DNA of 64,000 nucleotides. Origin: Edaphochlamys debaryana. Lineage: Eukaryota > Chlorophyta > Chlorophyceae > Chlamydomonadales. A model generated the notes under the pieces. The model was not told the DNA's origin and made no database searches. It saw only the letters and a program-made list of their open reading frames with translations. Shown here in pieces: positions 23,201-35,045 of the stretch. Position 1 is the stretch's first letter. Every line of letters starts with the position of its first letter. Location of the stretch: the NCBI GenBank assembly GCA_016858145.1, contig JAEHOE010000123.1, positions 310,001 to 374,000 on the forward strand. Direction: 5' to 3'. Both the position numbers and the translations under genes were made by a program.

Positions 23201-26200
23201 TGGGAGACGCCGTGTCATTGACGGGCGGCAGCACGGAAGGCGTCGCGGGCACGCCCCCGGCAAAGCCTAGGTTGCGGCACACGGCCGCGGCCTCCGCGGT
23301 GGTCAAGGGATCGGCATTACTGCGGGAGGGCAGGGGTGGGAGGCCGTGAGAGCAATGCAACACAGTCGTAGCACCCGGGGGTCTGGGAGCCTAGCAAGTT
23401 GACTACTGCACGGGGCTTCTGACCCTGCGCCCAACGTTGCTCACCATATGAGACCCGTCGTTCCGTCGGGTAGCAGGACCTGCGGGGAGGGTGTCGGTCA
23501 ACCCATTGAAGTAAAAAGGTCCAGTCAGGTGCTCTGCAAGCACTCTCATCCTATCTCTGGGGGCGCGCAACATGGACGAGACCGGCCACGCAAGTGCGGA
23601 TGCCCCTGTCCCCTCGTCCCCTGGGTCCACGCGCCAACCGCCCACCTGTACGGCTCCCAACGTGGCGTTGTCGAGCCGGTACGGCAGCAGCGGCCCTTTC
23701 GCGGCGACTGGGGGAAGCCGAGGAGGGGGGAAAGGGTCCATCGAGATGCGGCCTCACAATCCCCTTGGCCAAGACCCCCGTCATAATCCCCAGCGGCGCT
23801 CCCAACTCTCTCGGCCACATGGCAAGCCCCTCCCCCCACGGCCCACTCACGCAGCGGTCGCACACACCCGCGCCAGATGTCCGAGCTGCGATCCTCAGAT
23901 ACCTTGACCCATATCAAGCCGTATGACCTCATATCTTCACAGTGACACCCACCCCAGTCCCTACAGCCACTCACGCAGAGGTCGCTGCAGCACGCTGGTC
24001 CCCAGGTAGGCGGCGGAGGCGACGGAACCCCACGCCGCCTGGAAGCTGGGGCTGAGGCCGGCAGCCATGGCCGCGGTGGAGCCCATCAGCAGCACCAGCG
24101 CGGCGATCTGGCGGGATGGAGAGGCGACGGTCGATGGATGCAGCGGGTAAAGGCGGATGTGGCTGGAGTTATGGTGTGTCCCCATGCTCCCCGCTCCTCG
24201 TACAACGCTGCGAGGCCTCGCTGCCGCCCCATTTCCCGCGCCTGTTTGCCCTCAAGGTCTTCCGACAGCCATGCATTTGACACCAGGCATTCCCTCTTTT
24301 CCGCAACCTGGGCTGGCTCAACTCCTTCCCACTTCACCCACCCGACCACCCCCTGCTTCCACACCTCCTTCGCCGCCATGCTGGGGGGGAAGGCGATGGT
24401 CCAGTTGGCCGCCAGCACCGAGGGCGCCGGGGCGGGCACGCAGGCGGCGCTGTTGAGGTCCACATAGGCGGGGGCAAGCTGGGGGTGGGAGGGTGGGCTT
24501 GGAGGTTTGGAGCAGAATACTGTCTTCCTTGCTGTCCACGCGTGCTTCGCACGCACCTTGCAGCGCCCTTGACCCCATTCCCCATGCTCTACCGCCTACG
24601 CCCAGCCCACCCCGTTGTCAGCTGGCAATCTACCCGCGCACCTTGGCAGCTACCGCCAGCTCCGCCAGCAGCGCGGGCCGCACCAGGGCGGGCTCCGTCC
24701 AGGCGCTGCAGTTGGGTGCGGCCAGGACCAGGGTGGCAGAGGTGCGGGCCACGGCGCCTGCGGGGTGGGGCGGGGTCAGGCCGGGGTTGGTTCAAGAAGG
24801 CACAGGCTTGGGGGGCTAGAGACGTGCCCGTGCAATGGCAGAGATGAGCGCCACGGCGCCTGCGGGGCGGGGGGCAGTCCGGGGTTGTTGTGGGCCGAGG
24901 GCAGGGGGGCAGGCACGGGTTGGGGTTCTGGTGAGAGGTGTGGCGAGCGACGCAGTGCGGGTTGCTGCCTGCCATGCTCCTGCACTCCTTCGCCGCTTCG
25001 TTCCTCCGGTAGCCAACAGAACACCGCCCGATGCTCTACTAGCAGTTGCATCCGCAGACCCGCCTAAGCTCACCAGAGGCGGGGTTGGGCGGCCAGGGCA
25101 GGGGCGGGGGCGCGGGCGGCGAGGGCGGCGGCGAGGGGGGCGCCGGCGGCGGCGAGGGCGGCTCCAGGCCGGAAATGAAGCTTGTGAAGCGCACGCTCCA
25201 GTCTGTGCGAGCGGGACGAAAGGTAAAACGTTCCTCGTTGACACAGCAGGTGTTGACTTGCGCTGCTCAAGCACGCTGAGGCCAGAGCAACTTCCTCAAT
25301 GCGTGCGATGGCAGACAAGCATTCTGGAGAACGAGAGCCGAACGAGAGCCTACCGTAATGGCGCCCTCTGCTCAGACTCATGCAAAACGCAAGCCCAATT
25401 TCGCTCCCGCCCACATACAAAACCCCACCCAACGCTCACCCCCGCAGACGGTTCGCGACAGGTTGGCCGCGCAGTCCTGGTAGGGGTCTGCGGGGCTGAA
25501 GCTAGGGCAGGAGGGGTCCACCTGGCACCTGGAGGAACGGGGGTGGGGTGGGAAGAGGGAAGGAAAGGGGCAGAGGCAGAGGTCGGGATTGAGGAGGGAA
25601 AGGGAACTCTGGGTGAACGGTTAGGAGCATGCAGGACCGGAGCATGCCTTACGTTGGCCCAGCCCTGCCTCTTTCGTCCCCAGTCTCACCACAGCGTGGA
25701 TGCTCCGTCCGGCGCCGCGCAGTACCGTACGTACTGCCCGCTGTACGCCCACGTGCTACGGCAGGGGCAGCCGCTGGCGCTCATCTGCGGGAGGGGAGGG
25801 GGGCGGAGGAGGGAAAAGGCAGGGCCAAAAGTAAGGACAGGGATGGGAGAACGACGTTGGGACGGGTGATGCAAGATTGGGGCGAGGCGGATTGCGGGAG
25901 CAGGCAAAGGCGGAGACGAGCAGGCAGGGGCGAAGGCAGGGGCGCGGACTCACCATGCAGATTGAGGGGACGGGCGCCGGGGGCGGCGGCGGCGGCATGG
26001 GTGGCGGCGAGGGCGGACGGGGCGGCGGCGGCGGCGGGTTGGCGGTGCCCGGCGCTAGGCTCTTGCGGCACTGGCGCGCGGTGCCTGGGGTCGGGTGGGG
26101 ACAGGTGCGGTGTGTGGGGGTGCGACGGGCGGGGAGCCGGTGTGACGGGGACCGAGCACTGGACCCGCCACTGCCCACGTGCGCCCACGTAGCTCGCAGT

Positions 26201-29200
26201 ACGGACCGATCCCTCATCCCCACCGCCCCCACCTGCGCAGCTGAGCACGCAGGGGCTGCCCGCGGCCGTGCAGTTGGCGCAGGAAGACGGGCTGGCCACC
26301 TCGCAACTGGGGAGGGTGGGGGTGGGGGGTGGGGGGAAGAGGAGCAGTTGGAGGAGAGGACGGGGTGGGCGAGTCACAGGCACATTTAACGCCAGCGCCA
26401 CGGTACTCTCCCTGTTGCTGTTTCTTCGTTGGTGAAGCCGATGCGTGTCTGGCCCTTGACCCCGACATGACAGCCCTGCTTGCACCTCGACCCTAGCTGA
26501 CCCTGCTTCACCCTGCCGACCCAAGCACCCTCCGCTCATCCCCAGCTCCACCGAACGTCCGACCCACAAGAGCGCGTTGCTGCCCCCCGTGCGGTCGCAG
26601 TAGGCGTAGGCGGTGTTGCCCTGCACCCAGGAGGCCTTGCAGGCGCAGCCCCCGCGCGTGACCTGCGGGCAGGCAGGTAGGACAACGCAGCTTGTCGGGG
26701 AGAGGAAAGAGGTAGGTTAAGCCGGCGAGAGAGACGTGGGCCAGAAAGAGTGGGCGGGGCCAAGCCCATTCGGGTGCGACACAAGGCCGGCGGCAAGCTA
26801 TGGCGACCACCACCCACCCCGTCCAAGTACCCCGCAGATACCAGCCCGAACGAGCGAACCAACCACCACCACCGCCCCACGCACCGTGCAGATGTTGGTG
26901 TCAGCCTCGGGCGGCGGCGAGGCGGCGGGGGGCGGCGGCGGCGACGTCGCGGCGTAGTACTGCCCCCAGCCGTACAGCACGGGGTTGAGCTCGGCCGTCA
27001 GATGATGCATGCGCTGGGCCTAGTTGGGGAGGGGAGGGGCAGGCGGGGCCACAGGCGTGCATAAGCTAGCCAGCCCGCGCGCGGACCAAGGCGGATCACC
27101 AGGCGCAGAGCGAAGCCGACGTGAAGTAATGCGGTCGAAGCGCCGAACTCTTGTGGGCTGATGGGCTGGGTGGACGCAACGCTAAAAGATGGCCAAGCCA
27201 AGCCCACCTGGCCGGGCGTGAAGTGCCCCAGCGCGGCAAAGCAGACGGCGGTGTTGTACGTCATGTAGTTGCCCAGCTCGTCGTACCCGACCTTGTTGGG
27301 GCACGAGTCGGCCCTGGGGTGAGCGGAACCACTCCTGGGGCTTAGTGACCTGTCTTTGTGGACCTGGCTCCGCATCACCCCGGCTACCGCCCTTAGTTGT
27401 ACCCGCACGTGACTCTGCGCGTGCACTCATGGGGCGCAGGGACTCTCACACCTGGACCCTGCTGCAGCAGTCCAGCTAGTTCAGCCCGCGCCTTGGCTGC
27501 GCTCTGCTCCGGCTTCCGCCCTACTCTGCGTCAGGCCAAGGCCCCCCTGCCTGCGTCCTCGCGCCAGAAACCCCCCACCCCCGGAGTCCCACCCCTCATG
27601 CCTGGAGCCTGCACCCTGCACCCTGCACCCTACCAGGCGTTCATGTCGGCCGCGGGAATCCCCAGCGCCACGGCCCATCGCGCGTAGGCCGCGTCCCAGT
27701 CACCGCCGTACACTCCGAAGAAGAGCTCCAGGCAGTACTGCGTGGCGGTGGCCGCGAAGGACGAGGAGCTGGCGGAACCTGCGTACACAGGAACGAGCGC
27801 GCACGTAAGCATTTTCGTGGAGCAAGGCTTCCAGGAACCTACCGGGCACAGCCATACCCCTCGCCTTTGGGACCCTGACGCCAAGGGGCGCTGCTCCTCA
27901 CCATGCCCACCTTCAACCTCTCGCCACCCACCCAGCGCCGATGGCGATTCAATGTTACATCCGACCCAACCAGTGCCCACCCAACCCCCTGCCGCCCCTG
28001 CCACCACCCCGCTTCGATCACTTCACACCACCCACCCAGCGCCGAGGGTGTGTGACCTTCACCCCAACACCCCTGAACCCACCCCCTTCCAGCCACCCAC
28101 CCAGTGCCGAGGGTGTGTCAAGGATGTAGTCATCGTCGGAGCAGGAGGCGCCCAGGCCCGTGGCCATGCCGAATGTGTGCTGAGGGAAAGAGGTGGATGG
28201 GGAGGGGGGAGGGGGGCGGGGGAGGAGTGAGGGAAGTTGCTCCTGCGCCCATAGGCAATGAGGCAATGCATGGTTCTATCCCCCTGGTCCCCAACCCTCG
28301 CCCCCATCCACCTGCAGCCCCAGGTGGTGCATGAGCTCGTGCGCGAGAGTGTTGGGTTCCGTGACACGAACACACGCCCTCCTTCCCCTCCCTTTACCCC
28401 CTTCACCCCCCCGCCCCACCTGCAGCCCCAGGTGGTGCATGAGCTCGTGTGCCAGCGTGTTGGGTCCGTCGTTGTAGGCACGTGCGCTGTTGGACCCAGC
28501 GGGCGTTACGCCGTCCCACGTCATGAACACGTGGCCCTGCCCGGGAGTCACGTCGCTCCTGCGTGCGGGGGGCAAGAGGCGAGCGGATCAAAGCCCCCGC
28601 AGCCCTGGCCCCGAAGCACGCAGCTCCACACACCCCATGGTTCCGCGCGCACCCCAGCGGCCCATAGGGGTACAACCCAGCACCCCGCTACTTCCTTGGC
28701 CCGAAGCTCGGATCCCCTATCCCCCAGGTTACGAGGCGTGGCTGAGTCTGACCCCACAGCACTCTGCGTCACGCCCCAGCGGCCTGCAGTTAAGGCCCGC
28801 GGCAGTGCCCCGCACGCACCCCGGCACGAAGGCGCGCCCCAGCGGCACGCCCGACGCCGCGGTGGAGTCCGACACGATGAACACGTTGATGGAGCGGGGG
28901 AAGTCGGCCACGTTGCTGCGGGGGGCCGGGCAGTTCAATGGTGTGAGGAGGTTGCAGGAGGATGTCAGACTGGTCGCTTTGCGAGTAGGGTGAAGAGGTG
29001 GGGGCGGAGCGGTCGGCTCAGGGAAGCTGATCCGCTCAGAACTCCAGAGCCCAGAACTGGTGACGCCGTCCTGACGGCCTGGAGGTCCCGGGATCGTTTC
29101 GCGGCCCGACAGCGGGTCAATCCTCCCAGCACAGTTCATCCCCGTCCTGATCAACCTCGCCATCCCCTTGCCTCCCGCACCGCCTCGTTCGCACCTGGAT

Positions 29201-31666
29201 ACGAAGCCAGATGAGGCCAGGCAGCCGCCGCCTCCCCCATTGGGACAGTCCAGCCAGTCCTGGCGGTTTAGGAGCAGCAGGTAGGGGTGCGCCCCTGGGT
29301 CGGACCGGACCTCCTGTCAGGAAGGGGAGGGGTGTTTGGGAAAGGGGGAGAGGAGGGGGAGAGATGAGGCAGGGTGAGAGGCAGCCTCGCCCCTGAGGCC
29401 TGGCTGGGCCAAGGGCTGCAGGGGTCACGTTGGCCGACCCGCCGACGCACCTCAGCGACAAGGCTAGTTCCGTGCCCATGCACCCCGCAGGCACTATCTA
29501 GTGCTCTCAGCGCGGCCACCGACCTTGATCCAGAACTGGATCTTCGTCGGTTTGGTCATGTAGTTGGCAATCCGCACCAACCGCTGTAGGTACGACGCGG
29601 CGTTGCCGTACTGGTCGGGCCCAACGCTGACGCCATCGTTGTCTGTGTACAGCATTACGTGGAAGACCAACGGAATGTACAGCGGCGCCATGTCGGACGG
29701 CGGCCGTACGGTGAACGAGCTCGGCGGCATGTCGTAAAAGTAGTTGGCTGGGATCAGACCGCTGACCAACTGCCGCCTCCGCCGCCGCTCCAGCGCCCGT
29801 GTCAGCGCCTCTGCAGGCGTTGTGGCGGGCAGCTGCTGTGCAGATTCCTCGCCGTACGCATCAGCGTCAGATGCATCGTCCCCAGCGGCAAAGTCAACTG
29901 CTGATCCTGCCGTCTCCGGCCGCCTGTGAAGCAGCTGTCGCTGTTGCTTTGCGCTCATGCGACGCGCCCCGCTGTCCCGCGCGTCCAGCCCTACGGCCGC
30001 CGCCGCCCACGCGCCCTCTGCCACCGCCGCTCCGCCGCCGCCGCTGCTGACGGCGCGGCCCTTAGGACCGGCACCTGCTACTAGGTCCAACAAACTTCTG
30101 CGGATGGACTCGCCCGTGTCGGGTTCCCAGTGGGAGTTGAAGAACTCTGAAGCCAGCCCCTGAAGTACGGTCAGGTCGGCGTGCAGGCCCGCCAGCACCG
30201 AGGCGATGCGCGGCACCAGGGCCGCAAAGTCGGTCGGGTGCAGGCCGCACGCGGCGGAGAGCTGCGCCGCCACCTCGCCCAGCCTGGCCTCGTCCGCCAG
30301 TGCGTCCACCAGGGCTGCGGTCAGCTCCAGGTCCGGCACCAGCTGCTGGTCCGTCCAGGCCGCGTCCGCCAGTGGCTGGCCCTCCACCTGCTGGATCCGC
30401 AGCGGCACGTTGTCCCGCACCCAGCCAAACGTGTCCCGCAGAGCCGTGTACAGGGTGTAGTGGCAGGCCTGTCGGAGACAGATGGGAAGGGAGGTAGATA
30501 CGAAGCCTTATCCGAGCTCTCGTACGCATCCCTACGTCGGCCCCAACCGGATTCCAGGCAGCCCTGCGGAGCCCTGCTCCGCTGCCCAGCTGGCTATCGC
30601 TTCCTCCACATCTCGACCCTGGCCAGGTACGGGCAAGGCGACTAACCCGCAGGTCATCCGTGCCGTACAGCTCCTGGGTCAGCTCGTACAACTGCCGTGT
30701 CAAGCGAGCGCCGCAGCGGTTGGGCCGGGAGGCGTAAAGCCGCAGGATCGTGGGGTTGAGGTACGGCAGCAGCGCCGAAGATGAGCCTGTACGGCAAGAC
30801 CATGGGCAGGAAACCAATGGGTTGGACCGAAGGGAATCAGGATAGCATGCCGTGCTGCGCTGGGCACATGAGGTCACCTCTAAACGCCACCGATGTGATG
30901 CCCCTAACGCCCTTGCGCCAGACCAGGGCCGGACTCCCAGCCCGCCCTGCCAAGCCTCATCAGTCCGCGCGGTCCTGTCCCTCGACCCAGCGCCAAAACG
31001 CTCGAGGCCTGCAGCGCCTTGCTCACGCTACAAGCTATGTACCGCAGACTCCAGCACCCTTACCAAGACCTGCGGTGCATCCCCCTCAATACTCACCCTG
31101 TGCCCTCGACAGGGGCTCCGCGGCGCCGAAGAGCAGGTAGGCAACGCTAGCCACCTGACCCGCCTGCTCGTACAGCCGGTGCGCGTCCTTGGCGCTGGCC
31201 CGCACTGTGTCCCTCAGGGCCAAGAAGGGCCGCGATGCGCCGACAGCACTGGCGTCCACGGGCTTGGAACTGGGACCGCGGGCCGGTAAGCCGCCGGCCT
31301 CCGGGTCAGAGGCGTGGGGTTCTGTGGCTGCGCCTGAAGCTGAGGCGTCCGCTTCGATGGGGGGAAGGGTGAGGGCGGTACAGGTGTTGCAATGGCCGGG
31401 TCCGGCGTGAGTCCGTTTGCCCCTGGCCCCTGGCCGTTTGCCCTTGGGGCAGTTACCCCGGGCACATACCCCCGCAAACCACGTACCCCCCCTACCCCCG
31501 CCCCCTCAGCCGAGGATGAGACGCGACTGCTCCGATTCTTACCTTTGTCGCTTGCGTCTAGTAACGCGCTCGTCTGCGCCTTCGCGAAGCTTGGCGTGCG
31601 GCATGGCACGAGGAGAACAAGCAGGAGGACGCAGGCACTCGCCCGGAAGGCCCCACGGAGCCGCAT
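20235..31666 (-). CDS. Gene 3: transmembrane pappalysin-like metalloprotease with SRCR domain
   Basis: Twenty-nine exons: 31543-31666, 31097-31333, 30647-30786, 29524-30468, 29195-29313, 28820-28915, 28420-28558, 28101-28179, 27634-27778, 27208-27313, 26885-27019, 26568-26662, 26233-26306, 25954-26084, 25690-25784, 25440-25528, 25074-25202, 24642-24757, 24365-24478, 23975-24107, 23646-23707, 23445-23479, 23190-23319, 22929-23043, 22541-22665, 22018-22068, 21742-21871, 21455-21537 and 20235-21074. Phases agree; about 1,603 residues. In order: signal peptide; HELMHHLGLQ plus HTFG (zinc motif, from about 591); Met-turn NYMTYN; two Cys modules around proline-rich stretches; a Leu-rich module; an SRCR domain (about 1081-1194; AVCRNLGF, then CASAGW and CNRETAFGVSC); a second copy of the module; a transmembrane helix (about 1325-1347); and a cytoplasmic tail of about 255 residues rich in Ala, Gly and Pro. 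Compared with genes 1 and 2, one intron is missing inside the exon 29524-30468. Probable cell-surface protease; ligand and substrate unknown. Confidence 0.85.
20760..20955. repeat. GCC-type trinucleotide tract coding poly-Ala in gene 3 tail
   Basis: Runs of GCC/GGC triplets within the last exon of gene 3 encode alanine-rich stretches of the cytoplasmic tail. The composition is low-complexity, so the tail is probably disordered. Confidence 0.7.
24838..24880 (-). repeat. Duplicated acceptor and start of the gene 3 exon 24642-24757
   Basis: CCACGGCGCCTGCGGGG at about 24849 repeats the exon start and acceptor at about 24749-24766, including the CGCAG splice acceptor. It lies in the intron just upstream of the true exon. 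After about 20 bp the copies diverge, so it is probably a decoy acceptor. Confidence 0.65.
27925..28105 (-). repeat. Three tandem copies of an exon 3' end and splice donor in gene 3
   Basis: The exon ending at 28101 closes with ACACCCTCGGCACTGG followed by donor GTGGGTGG. Near-copies of this junction recur downstream in the intron at about 28028-28050 and 27929-27950. Gene 1 has the matching single junction at about 1745-1765. This looks like repeated tandem duplication of an exon-intron border. Confidence 0.75.
28312..28419 (-). repeat. In-frame second zinc-motif segment downstream of the gene 3 catalytic exon
   Basis: After the normal donor (exon end 28420) the minus strand stays open for 108 nt and again encodes PNTLAHELMHHLGLQ, followed by a second donor, GTGGAT, at 28311. 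Use of the second donor would lengthen the exon to 28312-28558 (247 nt, +36 residues), keep the frame, and give a protein with two intact HExxH motifs. The upstream part of the copy looks like a catalytic exon with an internal deletion. Confidence 0.8.
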
Positions 31667-32850
31667 TTGTGAAGCAGCTTGAATTTGCGGAAGCACTCTC
31701 ATTGGCGAGCGCCCGCGGCTCCGCGAGCCATTCAAGTGGAGTGAATGGCGTCCGCGTGCTCGACCTTCGCTCCCATAGAAGACATACTCAGGATGAATGT
31801 TATAGACAGTGGGTGGGGGTAAGGCGGGCCCAAAACTCGCTAACGTCGCGGGACCTACGAATGTGTACACAAAGTTGACCGCGGACGTGCAGGCAGTGGC
31901 CTGCACTCAACTGTGCGATGCATGGGTAAGTAATTGTGCGTGTCGTGGTCAAGTCCATGGAACTTTTCCCTGCCATAACAGTCGGCCCATGCACCGGCGT
32001 GTCAAAACCCGCGTACCCGCGGTTACCACGGTAACCTCCCAACCGCGCAAACGGGCTACCCGACGACCCGCAGTGCTCCTACATGCCCCCCCCCTACGAC
32101 CCTTGCAATCGCATGTGACAAAGGTGACCCCGGTGACGTGGCGTTGCCTCTGGACATGGCACGACGCGGCGTTTCGGGGTCTCGGGACACGCAATGACGC
32201 AAGCCCTCCGCGGTATCTCTGCTGCGAAATGCAGTAGGGCCTGTGACCTTTGGATCAAAGCAAGCAGCCAACCTGCCATACCGAGCCACGGGAGGAGCGT
32301 GCTTTGCCTCCGAAGCGCAAGAGCAGCAAAGCGACAACTGAAGCTTGCTTAAGGCGCCCAGTTCTTCCCGCAGCTACGATGCGGCTTGTGAAACTCGAGC
32401 GAGTATCCCAGTGTGCAACAAGTTCTGACAACCCCACCAGCGCCGCTAAGGACCGCCGCCACCCATGCACGGTGTATCCAGTTTTCCCCTGCGCCTTCAA
32501 CGATGGTGGCATGTCGCAGCGCATGCCTGGTTAGCACGTCACGGCGGCTCCACTGCTGGGGTCAATACGTATGCAGACGGCGTGCACTGACATGGGAGCC
32601 CCGCATTCGTTTCTGTTACACGACCACGGGGTTGAGGGCCCGCGCACCGGAGGCGGCCACGTCCCTACGGCTCGTACCCCCCCTCAGATCAGCGCTAACC
32701 CAGCTTTAACCCGCTTCCAAGGGACCCCTCCTTGATCCGGCCGCTGATCCGGATCAGCCTGGGTTAAACTTGATCTCGGGTTATACTTTCCAATCCGCTA
32801 ACCCAGCAGAGGGGTCCCCCCCTGATCCGGGTTGGTGTGGATCAAGCGGT
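31667..32850. other. Upstream region of gene 3, no gene recognised
   Basis: It should contain the gene 3 promoter. No protein-like exon was found. Near 32690-32855, short inverted and direct copies of GCTAACCCAGC and TGATCCGG/CCGGATCA appear, and these words recur in the adjacent 49-bp minisatellite. Confidence 0.45.
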
Positions 32851-33908
32851 TAAGCAACACAGGGGTCAGAGCTGGCTGGGCAGGATCAAATCGCTGGGTT
32901 AAGCAACGCGGGGGGCAGAGCTGGCGTGGCAGGATCATATTGCTGTGTTAAGCAACGCCGGGGCCAGAGCTGGCGGGGCAGGATCAAATCGCTGGGTTAA
33001 GCAACGCCGGGGCCAGAGCTGGCGGGGCAGGATCAAATCGCTGGGTTACGCAACGCGGGGGCCAGAGCTGGCGTGGCAGGATCATATTGCTGTGTTAAGC
33101 AACGCCGGGGCCAGAGCTGGTGGGGCAGGATCAAATCGCTGGGTTAAGCAACGCGGGGGGCAGAGCTGGCGTGGCAGGATCATATTGCTGTGTTAAGCAA
33201 CGCCGGGGCCAGAGCTGGCGGGGCAGGATCAAATCGCTGTGTTACGCAACGCCGGGGCCAGAGCTGGCGGGGCAGGATCAAATCGCTGTGTCAAGCAACG
33301 CCGGGGCCAGAGCTGGTGGGGCAGGATCAAATCGCTGTGTTAAGCAACGCGGGGGGCAGAGCTGGCGGGGCAGGATCAAATCGCTGTGTTAAGCAACGCG
33401 GGGGGCAGAGCTGGCGTGGCAGGATCAAATCGCCGTGTCAAGCAACGCTGGGGCCAGAGCTGGCGTGGCAGGATCAAATCGCCGTGTCAAGCAACACCGG
33501 GGCCAGAGCTGGCGTGGCAGGATCAAATCGCCGTGTCAAGCAACGCCGGGGCCAGAGCTGGTGGGGCAGGATCAAATCGCTGTGTTAAGCAACGCGGGGG
33601 GCAGAGCTGGCATGGCAGGATCAAATCGCCGTGTCAAGCAACGCCGGGGCCAGAGCTGGCATGGCAGGATCAAATCGCCGTGTCAAGCAACACCGGGGCC
33701 AGAGCTGGCGTGGCAGGATTAAATCGCCGTGTCAAGCAACGCCGGGGCCAGAGCTGGCGTGGCAGGATCAAATCGCTGTGTTAAGCAACGCGGGGGGCAG
33801 AGCTGGCATGGCAGGATCAAATCGCCGTGTCAAGCAACACTGGGGCCAGAGCTGGCGTGGCAGGATTAAATCGCCGTGTTCAGCAACGTCGGGGCCAGAG
33901 CTGGTGGG
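32850..33908 (+). repeat. 49-bp minisatellite, about 21-22 copies
   Basis: Each unit runs TTAAGCAACGCCGGGGCCAG then AGCTGGCGGGGCAGGATCAA then ATCGCTGGG, 49 bp in all. Variants alternate (GGGGGGC/CGGGGCC, GTGG/GGGG, CTGGGTTA/CCGTGTCA) and the variants cluster regionally, as in a locally homogenised array. Because 49 is one more than a multiple of 3, three units form an open 49-residue reading cycle, but no splice or start context supports a protein. Confidence 0.92.
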
Positions 33909-35045
33909 GCAGTGTTGCTCGCCGGTGCCAAGCAAACCATCGAATCATACCAATCCCGCCAGGCAGTGGTGCACCGGCGGCCACCGGGTTCCGCGGCGGT
34001 GCACGCACACGCTTCACCTCGATCTCTCTTTCTTGCTTCTTCGCCCCAGACGACCTTGCTATATGAACACAGCATATGGACATGCGTGCATCACCATCAG
34101 CCAGTTGCGACCATACCAAACCACGCACTCCAAGCCGTGACTAGAGTGCGGCGCAGGCTAGAGGGTGGGCTCCTGCCTAGGGCCAGGAGAGTGGGCCCAA
34201 AACATGTATGCCACTCCTGGCGGGGTTTCCTGTGCAGGAGCCCTCGACCCATCTTGCAAGACCTTGACTCGCTCCTGGCAAGGACGTTTGCTTCATTCTT
34301 TGCCATTCTCGTGTTACCCCACCCCGCACATCTAGACCGTGCATGCCACCGTGCATGCGCGCTTCAGGGGTTATGGCGCCCTCGTTGCAAGCTCCATCAC
34401 TCATTGGCACCAGCCGAACCTCTACGGGCCCCGCGCATGATCAGGGGAGTGCGTAGGGTGATAGGGTAGGTTCTGGATGGGGAGGATGACCATGGCTCCT
34501 CGGCTTCCATGAACGTGTATGCGACTGCGTGTAGTCACTAAGGGGAAAGAAAGAGGGAACGAGCCTGCACTCCAAGTGGCAATGCCCTAGATTTACCCTG
34601 ATGCGCGCGCATATGGTCGGGGGGTTCTGTGCTCGCAGGGGCCGTGCAGCCAAGTCCGGACCACGACGAAGGGGGGTGCAGCTGGCCGCTCGGCAGGACG
34701 TGGTGCCCGCTGGTTGGAAAGTGTTCCCCTCAAGCAAACCCCTGTCTCCGTGGCGTGTCAGCGCTCCGGCAGAGTGCACGTGAGACCACCCCTGAGTAAG
34801 ACCGTGTAGACGCTTGGATGGTCAATGCGAGACAATCTAACCGTGTTCCCCAGCTAGCTTGGCCTAGATGCCCGAAAGGGGGTCAGCAGAGGCCAAAAAC
34901 TTCGCTCGGTACATGGGCACGAAACATGGCCCACCAAGGGAGAATCCTTGCTTCGTGACCCCTGCACGAAAGTTGCCAAAAGGCTGACGTGCAGAGCGCT
35001 CAGAATCAAAATTTGCACGAGAACGAAAGGAAGATAGCAACACTG
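33909..35045. other. Non-coding stretch bounded by hAT-like end sequences
   Basis: It begins in the last minisatellite unit at CAGTGTTGCT and ends with GATAGCAACACTG at 35033-35045, the terminal repeat of the 18126-19326 element. The left end matches the terminus for only 10 bp and the flanking 8 bp differ, so a second intact element is possible but unproven. No gene recognised. Confidence 0.45.

Noticed and set aside
32850..33908. CRISPR array
   Set aside because: Units are contiguous 49-bp repeats without unique spacers, in a eukaryotic genome.
32945..34140. Repeat protein encoded by the 49-bp array
   Set aside because: Open frames arise in all three phases because of the unit length and composition. 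No start, splice or domain evidence.
33910..35045. Second complete hAT-like element
   Set aside because: The left end matches only 10 bp, part of which belongs to the minisatellite unit, and the 8-bp flanks differ.
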